Below are positions 52,548 to 61,507 of a DNA stretch of 64,000 nucleotides, one piece after another. Position 1 is the stretch's first letter. Each line of letters opens with the position of its first letter. Below the pieces are notes generated by a model. That model did not search any database and was not told the origin of the DNA. It worked only from the letters and a program-made list of their open reading frames with translations. Made by a program: the position numbers and the translations under genes. The DNA comes from Ignavibacteria bacterium. GTDB taxonomy: Bacteria > Bacteroidota > Ignavibacteria > Kapaibacteriales > Kapaibacteriaceae. Where the stretch lies: contig CP054181.1 in the NCBI GenBank assembly GCA_015709655.1, positions 671,262 through 735,261 on the forward strand, given 5' to 3'.

Positions 52548-53816
52548 TTATGGGACACGGTCCAGCAGTCCGGCAAGGTGTGCGGGTAATTCAGCGTTTG
52601 GTACTGACACTTGTTCGGAGGTTTTCAGGTTTTTCACAAGAGCCACACCGGCAGCAAGTTCATCATCGCCAATGATGACGGCGCAGAGGGCCGGCATTTT
52701 ATCGGCATCGCGGAACTGGGCCTTTGCCGATCGTCGCAGCACATCGGTAACCACCGTAAATCCGGCACGGCGAAGCCGCAGAGCGATAAGCTGAACGGGC
52801 AGGCGTGCGGTTTCTGACAAGGCAATGCAATACACATCGGTAGGCGGAAGAGTGGTAAAGCCCCCTTCCTGAGCTTCCAACAGCAGCATCAGCCGCTCCA
52901 TGCCAACGGAAAACCCAACGGCCGGTGTAGTGCCGCCGCCAAGCATCGAAAACAACTGGTCATACCGGCCGCCACCACACACAGTGTTCTGGGCACCAAG
53001 TTGCGATGACGTAAATTCAAAGACGGTATGGCTGTAATAGTCCAGGCCTCGCACCAGCGTTTTGCACACCTCGATGGTGATGCCAGAGCTTTCAAGGATG
53101 GCGCACACGGCAGCAAAGTGGTCGGCATCGGCATCAGAGAGATAATCGAACAGAACCGGTGCATTCCGAATAATGTCCTGGTCTGCACTATCCTTACTGT
53201 CCAGAATCCTGAGTGGATTTGTTTCGAGTCTGCGACCACTATCTGCAGAGAGGTGGGTGCTGTGCCGGCGCAGGTACTGAACAAGCTCGGTACGGTATGC
53301 ATGCCGGGTTTCCGCAGATCCAAGAGTGTTGATGTTAAGCTGCAGTCCCCGCACACCTGCATGCTGCATTGCATCGTGCGCCAGACAGATGATTTCGGCA
53401 TCTGCTTCGGGATGAGGGCTTCCCAGCAACTCGGCTCCGAACTGATGGAACTGTCGCTGGCGCCCCTTCTGGGGACGTTCGTACCGGAACAGCGGACCCA
53501 TATACCAGAGCCGGGTTGCCGGTGTATGACGAACCAGGCTGTGTTCGATACTGGCACGAACGATTGGCGCCGTCATCTCCGGACGCAGCGCAAGCCGGTC
53601 ACCACCACGGTCTTCAAACACGTACATTTCCTTACCAACGATATCGGTAAACTCTCCGACCCCCCTTTGAAAAAGATCGATATGCTCCACCAGTGGCGTC
53701 CGAAACTCGTGGTAACCAAAGCCGTTTGCCGACGCAGCCAGCGCAGCTTCGGCACGTTGCCAGGCTGCCAGTTCAGCGCCGAAAACATCACGCATTCCCC
53801 GTACTGCCGATATCAT
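52548..53816 (-). CDS. hisS: Histidyl-tRNA synthetase
   Basis: This class II aminoacyl-tRNA synthetase has 422 residues from the ATG at 53816; an upstream in-frame start would add 21 residues that do not fit the family. VRGMRDVFGAE is the HisRS N-terminus. Motif 2 is TRLWYMGPLFRYERPQKGRQRQFHQFGAE, and the histidine motifs are VRGLDYYSHTVFE and CGGGRYD. Motif 3 is FSVGMERL. The C-terminal anticodon-binding domain follows. The start is two bases past the stop of the PTS gene. Confidence 0.96.
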   Translation of the reverse strand: MISAVRGMRDVFGAELAAWQRAEAALAASANGFGYHEFRTPLVEHIDLFQRGVGEFTDIVGKEMYVFEDRGGDRLALRPEMTAPIVRASIEHSLVRHTPATRLWYMGPLFRYERPQKGRQRQFHQFGAELLGSPHPEADAEIICLAHDAMQHAGVRGLQLNINTLGSAETRHAYRTELVQYLRRHSTHLSADSGRRLETNPLRILDSKDSADQDIIRNAPVLFDYLSDADADHFAAVCAILESSGITIEVCKTLVRGLDYYSHTVFEFTSSQLGAQNTVCGGGRYDQLFSMLGGGTTPAVGFSVGMERLMLLLEAQEGGFTTLPPTDVYCIALSETARLPVQLIALRLRRAGFTVVTDVLRRSAKAQFRDADKMPALCAVIIGDDELAAGVALVKNLKTSEQVSVPNAELPAHLAGLLDRVP

Positions 53817-53817
53817 A

Positions 53818-54282
53818 TTATACCCGGTCTTCCTCGTACGAGGCAAAGAGGTCAATGACAGATTGGACGGAGGTTGCATTCCGGAGTTGCGTCCGGAATT
53901 GCTCCGTACCCACCATTCGCGAAACGCGGCTGAGCAGCCTCAGGTGTCCGCCCACATTACTTTCCGTACCCACCAGCATAAGCACAATATTCACCGGTTC
54001 GTCATCAAGTGAGTCAAAATCTACCGGTTCGGCGAGTGTTGCCATAGCGGCGATAGATGTTGTAACGGTATTGGTTTTCCCGTGCGGGAGAGCAACACCA
54101 TGGCCAATACCGGTTGACATCAGTTTCTCACGATCGGTAATAACGCGGAGAAGTTCCGCCTTATTAGAAACCTTTCCCGTCAGGGCTAATGCTTCTACCA
54201 GTTGCTCCAGCACTGCCGGTTTATCGGCCGCTGTGATGCCAAGGAGTACGCACGAGGGCGAAAGAATTTCTGTTATCTTCAT
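53818..54282 (-). CDS. PTS IIA (PtsN/fructose-type) domain protein
   Basis: This 154-residue protein matches the EIIA-Fru/Ntr family. The phospho-accepting His67 is in GHGVALPHGKTN, the family's hallmark. VNIVLMLVGTESNVGGHLRLLSRVSRMV is the typical C-terminal half. No EIIB, EIIC or sugar transporter genes are nearby, so a regulatory (PtsN-like, nitrogen or envelope stress) role is more likely than sugar uptake. It precedes hisS directly on the same strand. Confidence 0.9.
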   Translation of the reverse strand: MKITEILSPSCVLLGITAADKPAVLEQLVEALALTGKVSNKAELLRVITDREKLMSTGIGHGVALPHGKTNTVTTSIAAMATLAEPVDFDSLDDEPVNIVLMLVGTESNVGGHLRLLSRVSRMVGTEQFRTQLRNATSVQSVIDLFASYEEDRV

Positions 54283-54300
54283 AGTGCAGTGTTGTTATTA

Positions 54301-56796
54301 TCAATTTCCGTTATGCCAAGCAGTTACCAGGGCAACATAGCGTTCAAGCACCTGCTCTGCTTCATGCTGTGAATCAGCTTCGGCGGTGATGTTAAAAAAC
54401 GGACCCTCAATGTCGGGTACCAACAGTATCGCGGCTGCCTCTTCATGTATCTTCACACCATCAACCAGATGCCGTTCCAGGTTCTCGCTATGCTCCATTG
54501 CCCGCCGCATCACAGTTCCCTTTGTTTCCCAGGAACACGGTACGGAGCGGAAGGCAAGGTGACGTTTGGGAAGGGTTCGGTCCAGATCGCTTAAGCTATA
54601 ACCGGTTTGAGCAACCATTTCGAACAACCTGCAGGCAGAGAACATTGCGTCGGACGCAAACAGGAATTCGGGGAAGATAAATCCGCCCTGGGTTCCGCCA
54701 ACAAAGAGCACGGAGGGATCACGCGTGGCGTCCATCATGCCGGCATGGGAATTACGGATACGCTGCACGCTGATGTTGTAACCCTGCGTTACCCGTTCGA
54801 TTTCCTGAGTTGCCTGCACAGGTACTGCAATCGTGTACGGTTCACGGTCACGATGCGTGTCGATAAACAATTTAGTAACCATTGTTAACAGTCGCTGTGC
54901 TGAATACGTAATGCCTCGTTCATCCAACAATGCCAGACGCTCGCCTCCCGGGTCCAGCTTAATGCCTATCTCAAAACCCAGGGACTGCATGAGCCGGGCC
55001 GATTCACCCAGGCTTGCAGAGACGGGATCGGCAAAACGGGTGGCATCGATGTAATTATTGAGTGCAAGTGCCTGTATTCCAAGTTCACCCAGAATTTGTG
55101 GAAGCACGGTGGCGGCCAGACCATAGGAGTAATCTACCAGAATCTGGAACTGCTGCCTGCTGATCACATCCCGGTTTACCATGCTGAGCACACGCTGAAC
55201 ATACATGCCAATGGACCGCTCCGGGAATGAAAGCCTGCCCACATCCTTAGGTACGGCACGTTTAACGTCTTCGCCAAAATAGTAACGTTCTATGCTTTTT
55301 GTTTGTGACAGCGGAAGGTCTCTGCCATCCTTACCAAACATGATAATATCGGTTTTATTCGGGTCTTTCTGCGAACGCCTCACGTGGAAGCCGGCAACAT
55401 ACCTGCCGGTATTCATCTCCTGACGGGTCTGGGGTATCGATGTGGTCTGCAGGTCGCTCACGCTTACGCCAACGCTCATCAAACCGGCAGTGATACTGCG
55501 CTTCATGATTCGCGAGATAATGTCATTATCGCGGCTTGCAACAACAAGCGTGTCTGCTCCAAGAGCCGTTCCCAGGGCCGCCCCCAGTTTTGCACCGAAT
55601 TCCGGATTCATGTCGATATTACTTGCACCCGAAATCCGTGCATTGGTAAACAGTTCCCGCGACCACCGTTCTTCGTTTACCAGCGAGCGGGTAACCACAG
55701 CCTGGCTTTCAACAATTTTCCTGGGCCACAGCTTGATGTTGCTGAGCAAGCGGGCTCCTTCGCCGATAACACATTCTTCGGCAACAAAAACATTATCCAG
55801 GAGCGAGGCTCCCGAACCAATACTTACGCCATTGCACACAACGTCATTGCTCAGTTCAGCTTCATCGCCTACAACGGTGTCGTGCCACAGCACACTGTTG
55901 ATAATTCTGCTTCGCGGACCGATCACAACGTTGCTACCAAGAACAGAGTTGTAGATGTAGGCATCGTCGCCTATCGTCACATTATCACCAATCACCACCA
56001 TCCCGTCCAGCCGGGCAGTGGGTGCAAGCTGAAGGTTGCTGCCGCAGGTACAACTGTCGCACTGATCTCCGGGCAGTTGGATGTGTACTTTCGACGTTAG
56101 TACATCGGTATGAGCAACCTGATATTCAGTAAGATTACCAATATCTTTCCAGTATCCCCGTGCAACATAGCCATACAGCGGCAAGCCTTTTTGTAGCATC
56201 AGCGGATACAAGTCCTTGCTGAAGTCAAATTCCGTGCGTTCCGGGATAAGGTCCAGCACATCGGGCTCCAGCAGGTAGATGCCGGTGTTAATCGTGTCGC
56301 TGAACACTTCGCCCCACGACGGTTTCTCAAGGAAGCGGGTAATCCTTCCATCATCGGCCGTCATCACGATACCGTACTGCAGCGGCTGTGGTACCCGTGT
56401 TAACACGATGGTTGCCATTGCCTTTTTTTCACGGTGAAAGGCGATGGCGGCGCCCAGATCAAAATCAGTAAGCACATCACCGGAGATAATGATGAACGGC
56501 TGTCTTAGCTTTTCCTGAGCATTCTTTACGGCACCGGCAGTTCCGTAGTCGGCTTCAGCCGTAATGTAGTCCATGGTGATTCCAAACGCGCTGCCATCCC
56601 TGAAATGACCCGTGATGCGCTCGGGCTGGAAATACAGTACGCTAAGCATATCAGTTATGCCATGCTTCTTGAGCAGGTCAACGATATGTTCCATCATTGG
56701 CTTATTAGCAAGCGGAACCATGGGCTTGGGTACCGACATCGTGAGAGGTCGTAACCGCGTTCCAAAGCCCCCTGCCATAATAACTGCTTTTTGCAT
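54301..56796 (-). CDS. NDP-sugar pyrophosphorylase fused to phosphomannomutase-like domain
   Basis: This 831-residue fusion has residues 1-235 as a nucleotidyltransferase domain (MAGGFGTRLRPLTMSVPKPM, ISGDVLTDFDLG, GRITRFLEKPSWGEVFSDTINTGIYLL). Left-handed-helix hexapeptide repeats cover about 245-360 (VTIGDDAYIYNSVLGSNVVIG). The remaining 440 residues follow the alpha-D-phosphohexomutase fold. In the mutase part the catalytic TASHNP loop reads RRSQKDP and the Mg-binding DGDxDR loop reads DPGGER, so activity is doubtful. Similar fusions are annotated as mannose-1-phosphate guanylyltransferase in cyanobacteria and Chlorobi. I expect GDP-mannose or a related NDP-sugar as product. Confidence 0.88.
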   Translation of the reverse strand: MQKAVIMAGGFGTRLRPLTMSVPKPMVPLANKPMMEHIVDLLKKHGITDMLSVLYFQPERITGHFRDGSAFGITMDYITAEADYGTAGAVKNAQEKLRQPFIIISGDVLTDFDLGAAIAFHREKKAMATIVLTRVPQPLQYGIVMTADDGRITRFLEKPSWGEVFSDTINTGIYLLEPDVLDLIPERTEFDFSKDLYPLMLQKGLPLYGYVARGYWKDIGNLTEYQVAHTDVLTSKVHIQLPGDQCDSCTCGSNLQLAPTARLDGMVVIGDNVTIGDDAYIYNSVLGSNVVIGPRSRIINSVLWHDTVVGDEAELSNDVVCNGVSIGSGASLLDNVFVAEECVIGEGARLLSNIKLWPRKIVESQAVVTRSLVNEERWSRELFTNARISGASNIDMNPEFGAKLGAALGTALGADTLVVASRDNDIISRIMKRSITAGLMSVGVSVSDLQTTSIPQTRQEMNTGRYVAGFHVRRSQKDPNKTDIIMFGKDGRDLPLSQTKSIERYYFGEDVKRAVPKDVGRLSFPERSIGMYVQRVLSMVNRDVISRQQFQILVDYSYGLAATVLPQILGELGIQALALNNYIDATRFADPVSASLGESARLMQSLGFEIGIKLDPGGERLALLDERGITYSAQRLLTMVTKLFIDTHRDREPYTIAVPVQATQEIERVTQGYNISVQRIRNSHAGMMDATRDPSVLFVGGTQGGFIFPEFLFASDAMFSACRLFEMVAQTGYSLSDLDRTLPKRHLAFRSVPCSWETKGTVMRRAMEHSENLERHLVDGVKIHEEAAAILLVPDIEGPFFNITAEADSQHEAEQVLERYVALVTAWHNGN

Positions 56797-56805
56797 AACT
56801 CGAAT

Positions 56806-58701
56806 TTACTCTTCTTCGGTGGAACGAAGTTTTTGAAGGACGCTAAAATCTTCCAGCGTGGTCACATCGCCAAAGGCCGTACTTCCGGAAACAAGCTCGC
56901 GGAGAAGCCGGCGCATTATCTTCCCACTCCGGGTTTTTGGCAATGCATCGGTAAACCGGATATCGTCGGGCTTTGCGATATGTCCGATTTCGGCAGCTAC
57001 ATGATTACGCAAAACCTGTTTAAGTTCATCCAGGTTAGCCGATGCCGCATCCAGCTTCAGGGTAACAAAGGCAACCAGAGCGTTTCCTTTGATCTCGTCG
57101 GGCCGTGCCACCACGGCTGCTTCGGCAACGGCGCGATGACTCACCAGTGCGCTCTCGATTTCGGCTGTTCCCAACCGGTGTCCGCTCACGTTAACCACAT
57201 CGTCAACCCGGCCGATAATCCAAATATTTCCATTATCATCAATTTTAGCACCGTCACCGGTAAAGTACCAACCCGGGTGTTCGTTTGTTTTGGGAAACTC
57301 TGACCAGTAGGTATCACGGTACCGTACGTCATCGCCGTACACCGTTCGCAGCATACTCGGCCACGGTGCCTTGATCACCAGCAGGCCCGCCTGATGCGGT
57401 TTACAGCGTTTACCGTTACGATGCACCACATCGGCCTGAATTCCGGGTAGCGGCTGTGTAGCCGTGCCGGGCACAAGTTCGCTCAGGAACGGGAGGGGGC
57501 TAATCATGATGGTACCGGTTTCGGTCTGCCACCACGTGTCGACCACCGGACATCTTCCGCCGCCAATCACGCTGTGGTACCAGCGCCATGCTTCGGGATT
57601 GATGGGCTCGCCAACGCTGCCCAGAATTCGGAGTGTTGACAAATCATGCTTTCGGGGCCAGGACTCGCCCCAGCGCATAAAAGCCCGTATTGCCGTAGGA
57701 GCTGTGTACAGGATCGTAACGCGGTGCCTTTCGATGATATCCCAAAACCTGTCGGGATTGGGGTAATTCGGAGCCCCTTCATACATCATCACGGTGGTGC
57801 CGCAGGCAAGCGGACCATACACGGTGTAGCTGTGGCCGGTAACCCAGCCAACGTCTGCAGTGCAGAAGTACACATCGGTATCGTTCACATCGAACACCAT
57901 GCGCATGGTGTACTGAGCCTGGGTAAGGTATCCGCCTGTTGTATGCACAATGCCTTTGGGTTTGCCGGTGCTGCCACTGGTGTACAGGATAAACAGCGGG
58001 TGTTCGGCGGGCAGGCGTTCGGGCTTGCTTTCAAGGCTTGCGGCCTGCATCATCTCGTGCCACCAGTGGTCACGTCCCGCCTTCATGGGCACCGAGCCAT
58101 CGGCTCTTTGATACACGATAACGTGTTTTACGGTAGGAACTTTTTTTAATGCTGTATCAACGGCGCTCTTCAGTGCTACGGTATCACCGCGCCTGTAGGC
58201 AATATCCTGGGTGATCATGACAACAGCACCGCTATTGTTCATCCGTTCGGCCACGGCATCGGCACTAAAGCCGCCAAACACTACATTGTGCGTAGCGCCG
58301 ATGCGGGCGCAGGCAAGCATCGCCACCACAACTTCCGGGACCATACCCATGTAGATCCCCACTACCTGTCCTTTTTTAACACCCAGCGACCGCAGCACAT
58401 TGGCCATTTTATTAACGTCGGCAGCCAGTTGCTGGTAGGTAAGGGTGCGTATATCACCCGGTTCACCCTCCCAGATAATTGCTGCCTTGTTCTTGCGCCA
58501 GGTAGAGAGATGCCGGTCTAAACAGTTCACGCTTGCGTTCAGGCGTCCGTCCGCAAACCACTGCGCATGCGGATATTTCCACTGCAATGTTTTGGTAAAC
58601 GGAGTCTGCCACTCCAACTCACGAGCCTGACGCGCCCAAAACGCAATCGGATCACGTTTTGCGCTCCGCTGCATGGTTGCCAGTTCATCCGCCGTCATCA
58701 C
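56806..58701 (-). CDS. acs: Acetyl-CoA synthetase (AMP-forming)
   Basis: This 631-residue enzyme makes acetyl-CoA from acetate, ATP and CoA. The AMP-binding P-loop is [22 protein letters not shown]. The Trp of the acetate pocket is in [18 protein letters not shown], and the hinge [38 protein letters not shown] is complete. The C-terminal catalytic Lys594 ([14 protein letters not shown]) is present, and its acetylation commonly regulates such enzymes. The gene overlaps the preceding isochorismatase-family gene by four bases (ATGA). Confidence 0.96.
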   Translation of the reverse strand: MMTADELATMQRSAKRDPIAFWARQARELEWQTPFTKTLQWKYPHAQWFADGRLNASVNCLDRHLSTWRKNKAAIIWEGEPGDIRTLTYQQLAADVNKMANVLRSLGVKKGQVVGIYMGMVPEVVVAMLACARIGATHNVVFGGFSADAVAERMNNSGAVVMITQDIAYRRGDTVALKSAVDTALKKVPTVKHVIVYQRADGSVPMKAGRDHWWHEMMQAASLESKPERLPAEHPLFILYTSGSTGKPKGIVHTTGGYLTQAQYTMRMVFDVNDTDVYFCTADVGWVTGHSYTVYGPLACGTTVMMYEGAPNYPNPDRFWDIIERHRVTILYTAPTAIRAFMRWGESWPRKHDLSTLRILGSVGEPINPEAWRWYHSVIGGGRCPVVDTWWQTETGTIMISPLPFLSELVPGTATQPLPGIQADVVHRNGKRCKPHQAGLLVIKAPWPSMLRTVYGDDVRYRDTYWSEFPKTNEHPGWYFTGDGAKIDDNGNIWIIGRVDDVVNVSGHRLGTAEIESALVSHRAVAEAAVVARPDEIKGNALVAFVTLKLDAASANLDELKQVLRNHVAAEIGHIAKPDDIRFTDALPKTRSGKIMRRLLRELVSGSTAFGDVTTLEDFSVLQKLRSTEEE

Positions 58702-59246
58702 AGCTCCTTAACAATGGCAGAGACCTGCTTAAACTCGGGTGCCTCGGCAGTATGCATTAGCTCGAACAGGAGTGACTCTGTGGTTGTGACAATTGCGCCC
58801 TGCTGTCGCATACGCTTAATAGCAACTTTTATGTCAAGCCGGTTACGGCTGCTTACGGCATCCTGGACCACGATGGGCCGGCGTCCTTGTTCCAGAATAT
58901 CCATCACGGTTTGCAACACGCACACATGCGCTTCGATACCAAAGCATATTACAAAGTGTCCATAGCTGCCTAATACTGCGCCCTGGACGTCGGGATGTGC
59001 CGTGGCGGCAAACCCCATTTTCTCCAGCGGTGTGTACTCGCCCAACGCTGCCGCCACAGGAGCAATGGTAGATCCCAGCCCCTTGCTGTATTGCTCGGTA
59101 ACATAGATGGGTACCCCAAGAATCCTAAGCCCCCTGATAAGAGCAACCGTCCGCGGAATCAGAATATCGTTATGATAGATGTGCGGTATAAGCCGCTGCT
59201 GAATATCGATGGCGATGGCCATTGCATGGGTGCGATCAATGCGCAT
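58698..59246 (-). CDS. Isochorismatase-family cysteine hydrolase
   Basis: This 182-residue protein is of the YcaC/isochorismatase-like family. The nucleophilic Cys109 is in [18 protein letters not shown], after the typical cis-peptide region; Asp of [10 protein letters not shown] and the Lys region in TEQYSKGLG complete the triad Asp-Lys-Cys. The family includes amidases and hydrolases of unknown substrate; isochorismatase activity itself is not indicated. It has a GGAGG ribosome binding site and is followed by acs with overlap, so the two share a transcript. Confidence 0.9.
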   Translation of the reverse strand: MRIDRTHAMAIAIDIQQRLIPHIYHNDILIPRTVALIRGLRILGVPIYVTEQYSKGLGSTIAPVAAALGEYTPLEKMGFAATAHPDVQGAVLGSYGHFVICFGIEAHVCVLQTVMDILEQGRRPIVVQDAVSSRNRLDIKVAIKRMRQQGAIVTTTESLLFELMHTAEAPEFKQVSAIVKEL

Positions 59247-59368
59247 AATGCCTCCGGTGAAGACGCAAACTTATGAGATATTGCTAACAAACAACCGGCG
59301 TGCTTACTACCAGCTAACTGTTTTGGTATTTTGTGGTATCTACCCTTGTACCAAGAACACGTTTACCG

Positions 59369-61507
59369 ATGATAAAAACACCGTTCCTGACAGCTCTGAT
59401 CGTCCTTCTGTTTTCAACGTTGAACGCAGCAGCCCAGCACCATGTCTCTGTTTCACAGGCGTTTGCCACACAGCCGCCGTACTGGACCTGGATGGAGCCG
59501 TACCGAGATCAGAATGTGGAGAAGTTTTATTCAAACGGTTTCTGGTGTGTTGACCAGAAAACCGATAACAACTCCTGGGGGATCTTCTACGGCACGATTG
59601 ATGTATCCAGACCGTTTAAATTTTCTGTCAGTTTGATTACCGACAGGGTGGGCCAGCCTAGTGCCGGCGGTGGTATCACGATTTCCAGCGGTGAATGGAT
59701 GTACTTTTTTAAGGTCGAGATGCAGAACAAGGCATACTGGATTGGCCGCTGGAAAAGCGCAGGCAACGTTTGGGAGACACTTTCAGAACAGGGTCCGGGC
59801 AACACCTCGCCCGCTGCTCCACCGCTACGCGGACTTGGACTTACAAATACCCTTAGCGTTGAGATTGCCAACCAAACCTGTACGTTCAGCGTTAACGGAA
59901 CTCCGGTTTTTTCGAAGGCCGCTACGGGTGGTCTGGCGGATCTTACCATTTCGGTGGGTGGCGTAGGGATCCTGAACTCCGGTTCTACAAGAATCCGGTT
60001 TCAGTCGTATGAACTGGATTACTATCTCGGGGAGATACCACTGGTGCATGACGCATTCAAGGGTGCCACGAAAACGTATATGGAACAGCTTCAAGGACCA
60101 GGGGCACGCTATCCCGTGATTTCTCCCAATGGCAAGCAACTGTATTTTATTAAAAATGTTGAAGGCACTAATGATGACATCTGGGTTGCAAATGCGCTGA
60201 CTGACTCTACGTGGTCAGATCCGGTTAACATTGGTGCCCCGCTGAACAATACTGACCCCAATAATGTGATTTCGGTTTCACAGGATGGCAATGAGCTGTT
60301 CCTATGGGGATTGTACAATGCCAACGGAACAAGCCGGGGCGGAGGATTTTCGACTGCACAGCGCTCAGCATCCGGCTGGTCGGTACCTGTAGAGGTCAGA
60401 AATCAGCATCAGCAAAATCGATCAAGTACACGGGAGGAATGTTTAACCGCCGACAGGAAGGTGATGATTGCCGCACGCCAGATTGACGGAATGAACCATG
60501 GCGGAAAAGATCTCTATGTAAGCTTCCTTCAGAGTAACGGTGAGTACGGTCCGCTGATCAACCTTGGAACAGCCATCAACTCACCCGGGAATGAGGGCGG
60601 ACCCTACCTTGCCGCCGATGGCAGAACGTTGTACTACACGTCGTCGGCAACCGGATACGGTAACGATGATATTTTCGTTTCGAAACGGCTGGATGATACG
60701 TGGACAAACTGGTCGCCCCGCGTTAATCTTGGGCCATCGATTAACACCAATGCATGGGATTCGTATTTTACTATTCACCCAAATGGTAAATATGCGTACA
60801 TGAATACGACGGATGGCTTTAAGGGTGGCATTTACAGGATTACACTTCCCCAGGATCCCATCTCCAGAACCTTGCTGCCCAACCCCGTTGTTATCGTCTC
60901 CGGCAAGGTGTACGATGCAAAAACTCGACAGCCCTTATCTGTGATGATTTCGTACGAGAACCTGCGGACGTCGCAGAAAATCGGTTCTGCCATCAGTAAT
61001 CCCAGGAATGGCGAATACAGCATTGTGCTCACCGGTGGTACTTCGTACGGCATTTACGCCGAGCACAGCGGTTATTTCCCGATTTCAGAAAATCTACCCA
61101 TCGAATCCGTGAACGCTTTTACCGAAATCAAGAAGGACCTGTACCTTGAGCCTATCGCTGTGGGGTCTGCCATCCGGCTAAATAACCTGTTTTTCGATAC
61201 GGACAAATCGGACCTTCGGTCAGAAAGCACCACCGAATTGCAACGTCTGGTACAGCTGCTTAGCACCTATCCAACGATGGCAATCAGCATTGAAGGTCAT
61301 ACCGATGACCGTGGTTCTGAGGCCCATAATGATAAGCTGTCCGAAGCCCGGGCACGGGCTGTGTACACATGGTTGGTAAACCACAACGTTCCTGCATCGC
61401 GGCTTTCGGCACGGGGCTTTGGCAAACGTAAACCTGTTGAGAAAGCCACGTCCGACGAGGCACGTCAGATGAACCGGCGCGTAGAGTTTAGAATCGTTTC
61501 AATGTAG
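59369..61507 (+). CDS. PorE-like protein: beta-propeller, regulatory domain, OmpA
   Basis: This 712-residue protein runs from the ATG at 59369, which starts a signal peptide ending AAAQ. An earlier GTG at 59333 would extend it by 12. Residues about 30-220 form a concanavalin-like beta-sandwich. PD40/WD40-like repeats follow (YPVISPNGKQLYFIKN, PYLAADGRTLYYTSSATGYGNDDIF). Next come a carboxypeptidase-regulatory domain (VSGKVYDAKTRQPLSVMISYENL) and a C-terminal OmpA domain (LFFDTDKSDLRSESTTELQRL, IEGHTDDRGS, NRRVEFRI). The order propeller-regulatory-OmpA resembles PorE, the peptidoglycan-associated T9SS component, although the N-terminal TPR domain of PorE is replaced here. Confidence 0.84.
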   Translation: MIKTPFLTALIVLLFSTLNAAAQHHVSVSQAFATQPPYWTWMEPYRDQNVEKFYSNGFWCVDQKTDNNSWGIFYGTIDVSRPFKFSVSLITDRVGQPSAGGGITISSGEWMYFFKVEMQNKAYWIGRWKSAGNVWETLSEQGPGNTSPAAPPLRGLGLTNTLSVEIANQTCTFSVNGTPVFSKAATGGLADLTISVGGVGILNSGSTRIRFQSYELDYYLGEIPLVHDAFKGATKTYMEQLQGPGARYPVISPNGKQLYFIKNVEGTNDDIWVANALTDSTWSDPVNIGAPLNNTDPNNVISVSQDGNELFLWGLYNANGTSRGGGFSTAQRSASGWSVPVEVRNQHQQNRSSTREECLTADRKVMIAARQIDGMNHGGKDLYVSFLQSNGEYGPLINLGTAINSPGNEGGPYLAADGRTLYYTSSATGYGNDDIFVSKRLDDTWTNWSPRVNLGPSINTNAWDSYFTIHPNGKYAYMNTTDGFKGGIYRITLPQDPISRTLLPNPVVIVSGKVYDAKTRQPLSVMISYENLRTSQKIGSAISNPRNGEYSIVLTGGTSYGIYAEHSGYFPISENLPIESVNAFTEIKKDLYLEPIAVGSAIRLNNLFFDTDKSDLRSESTTELQRLVQLLSTYPTMAISIEGHTDDRGSEAHNDKLSEARARAVYTWLVNHNVPASRLSARGFGKRKPVEKATSDEARQMNRRVEFRIVSM

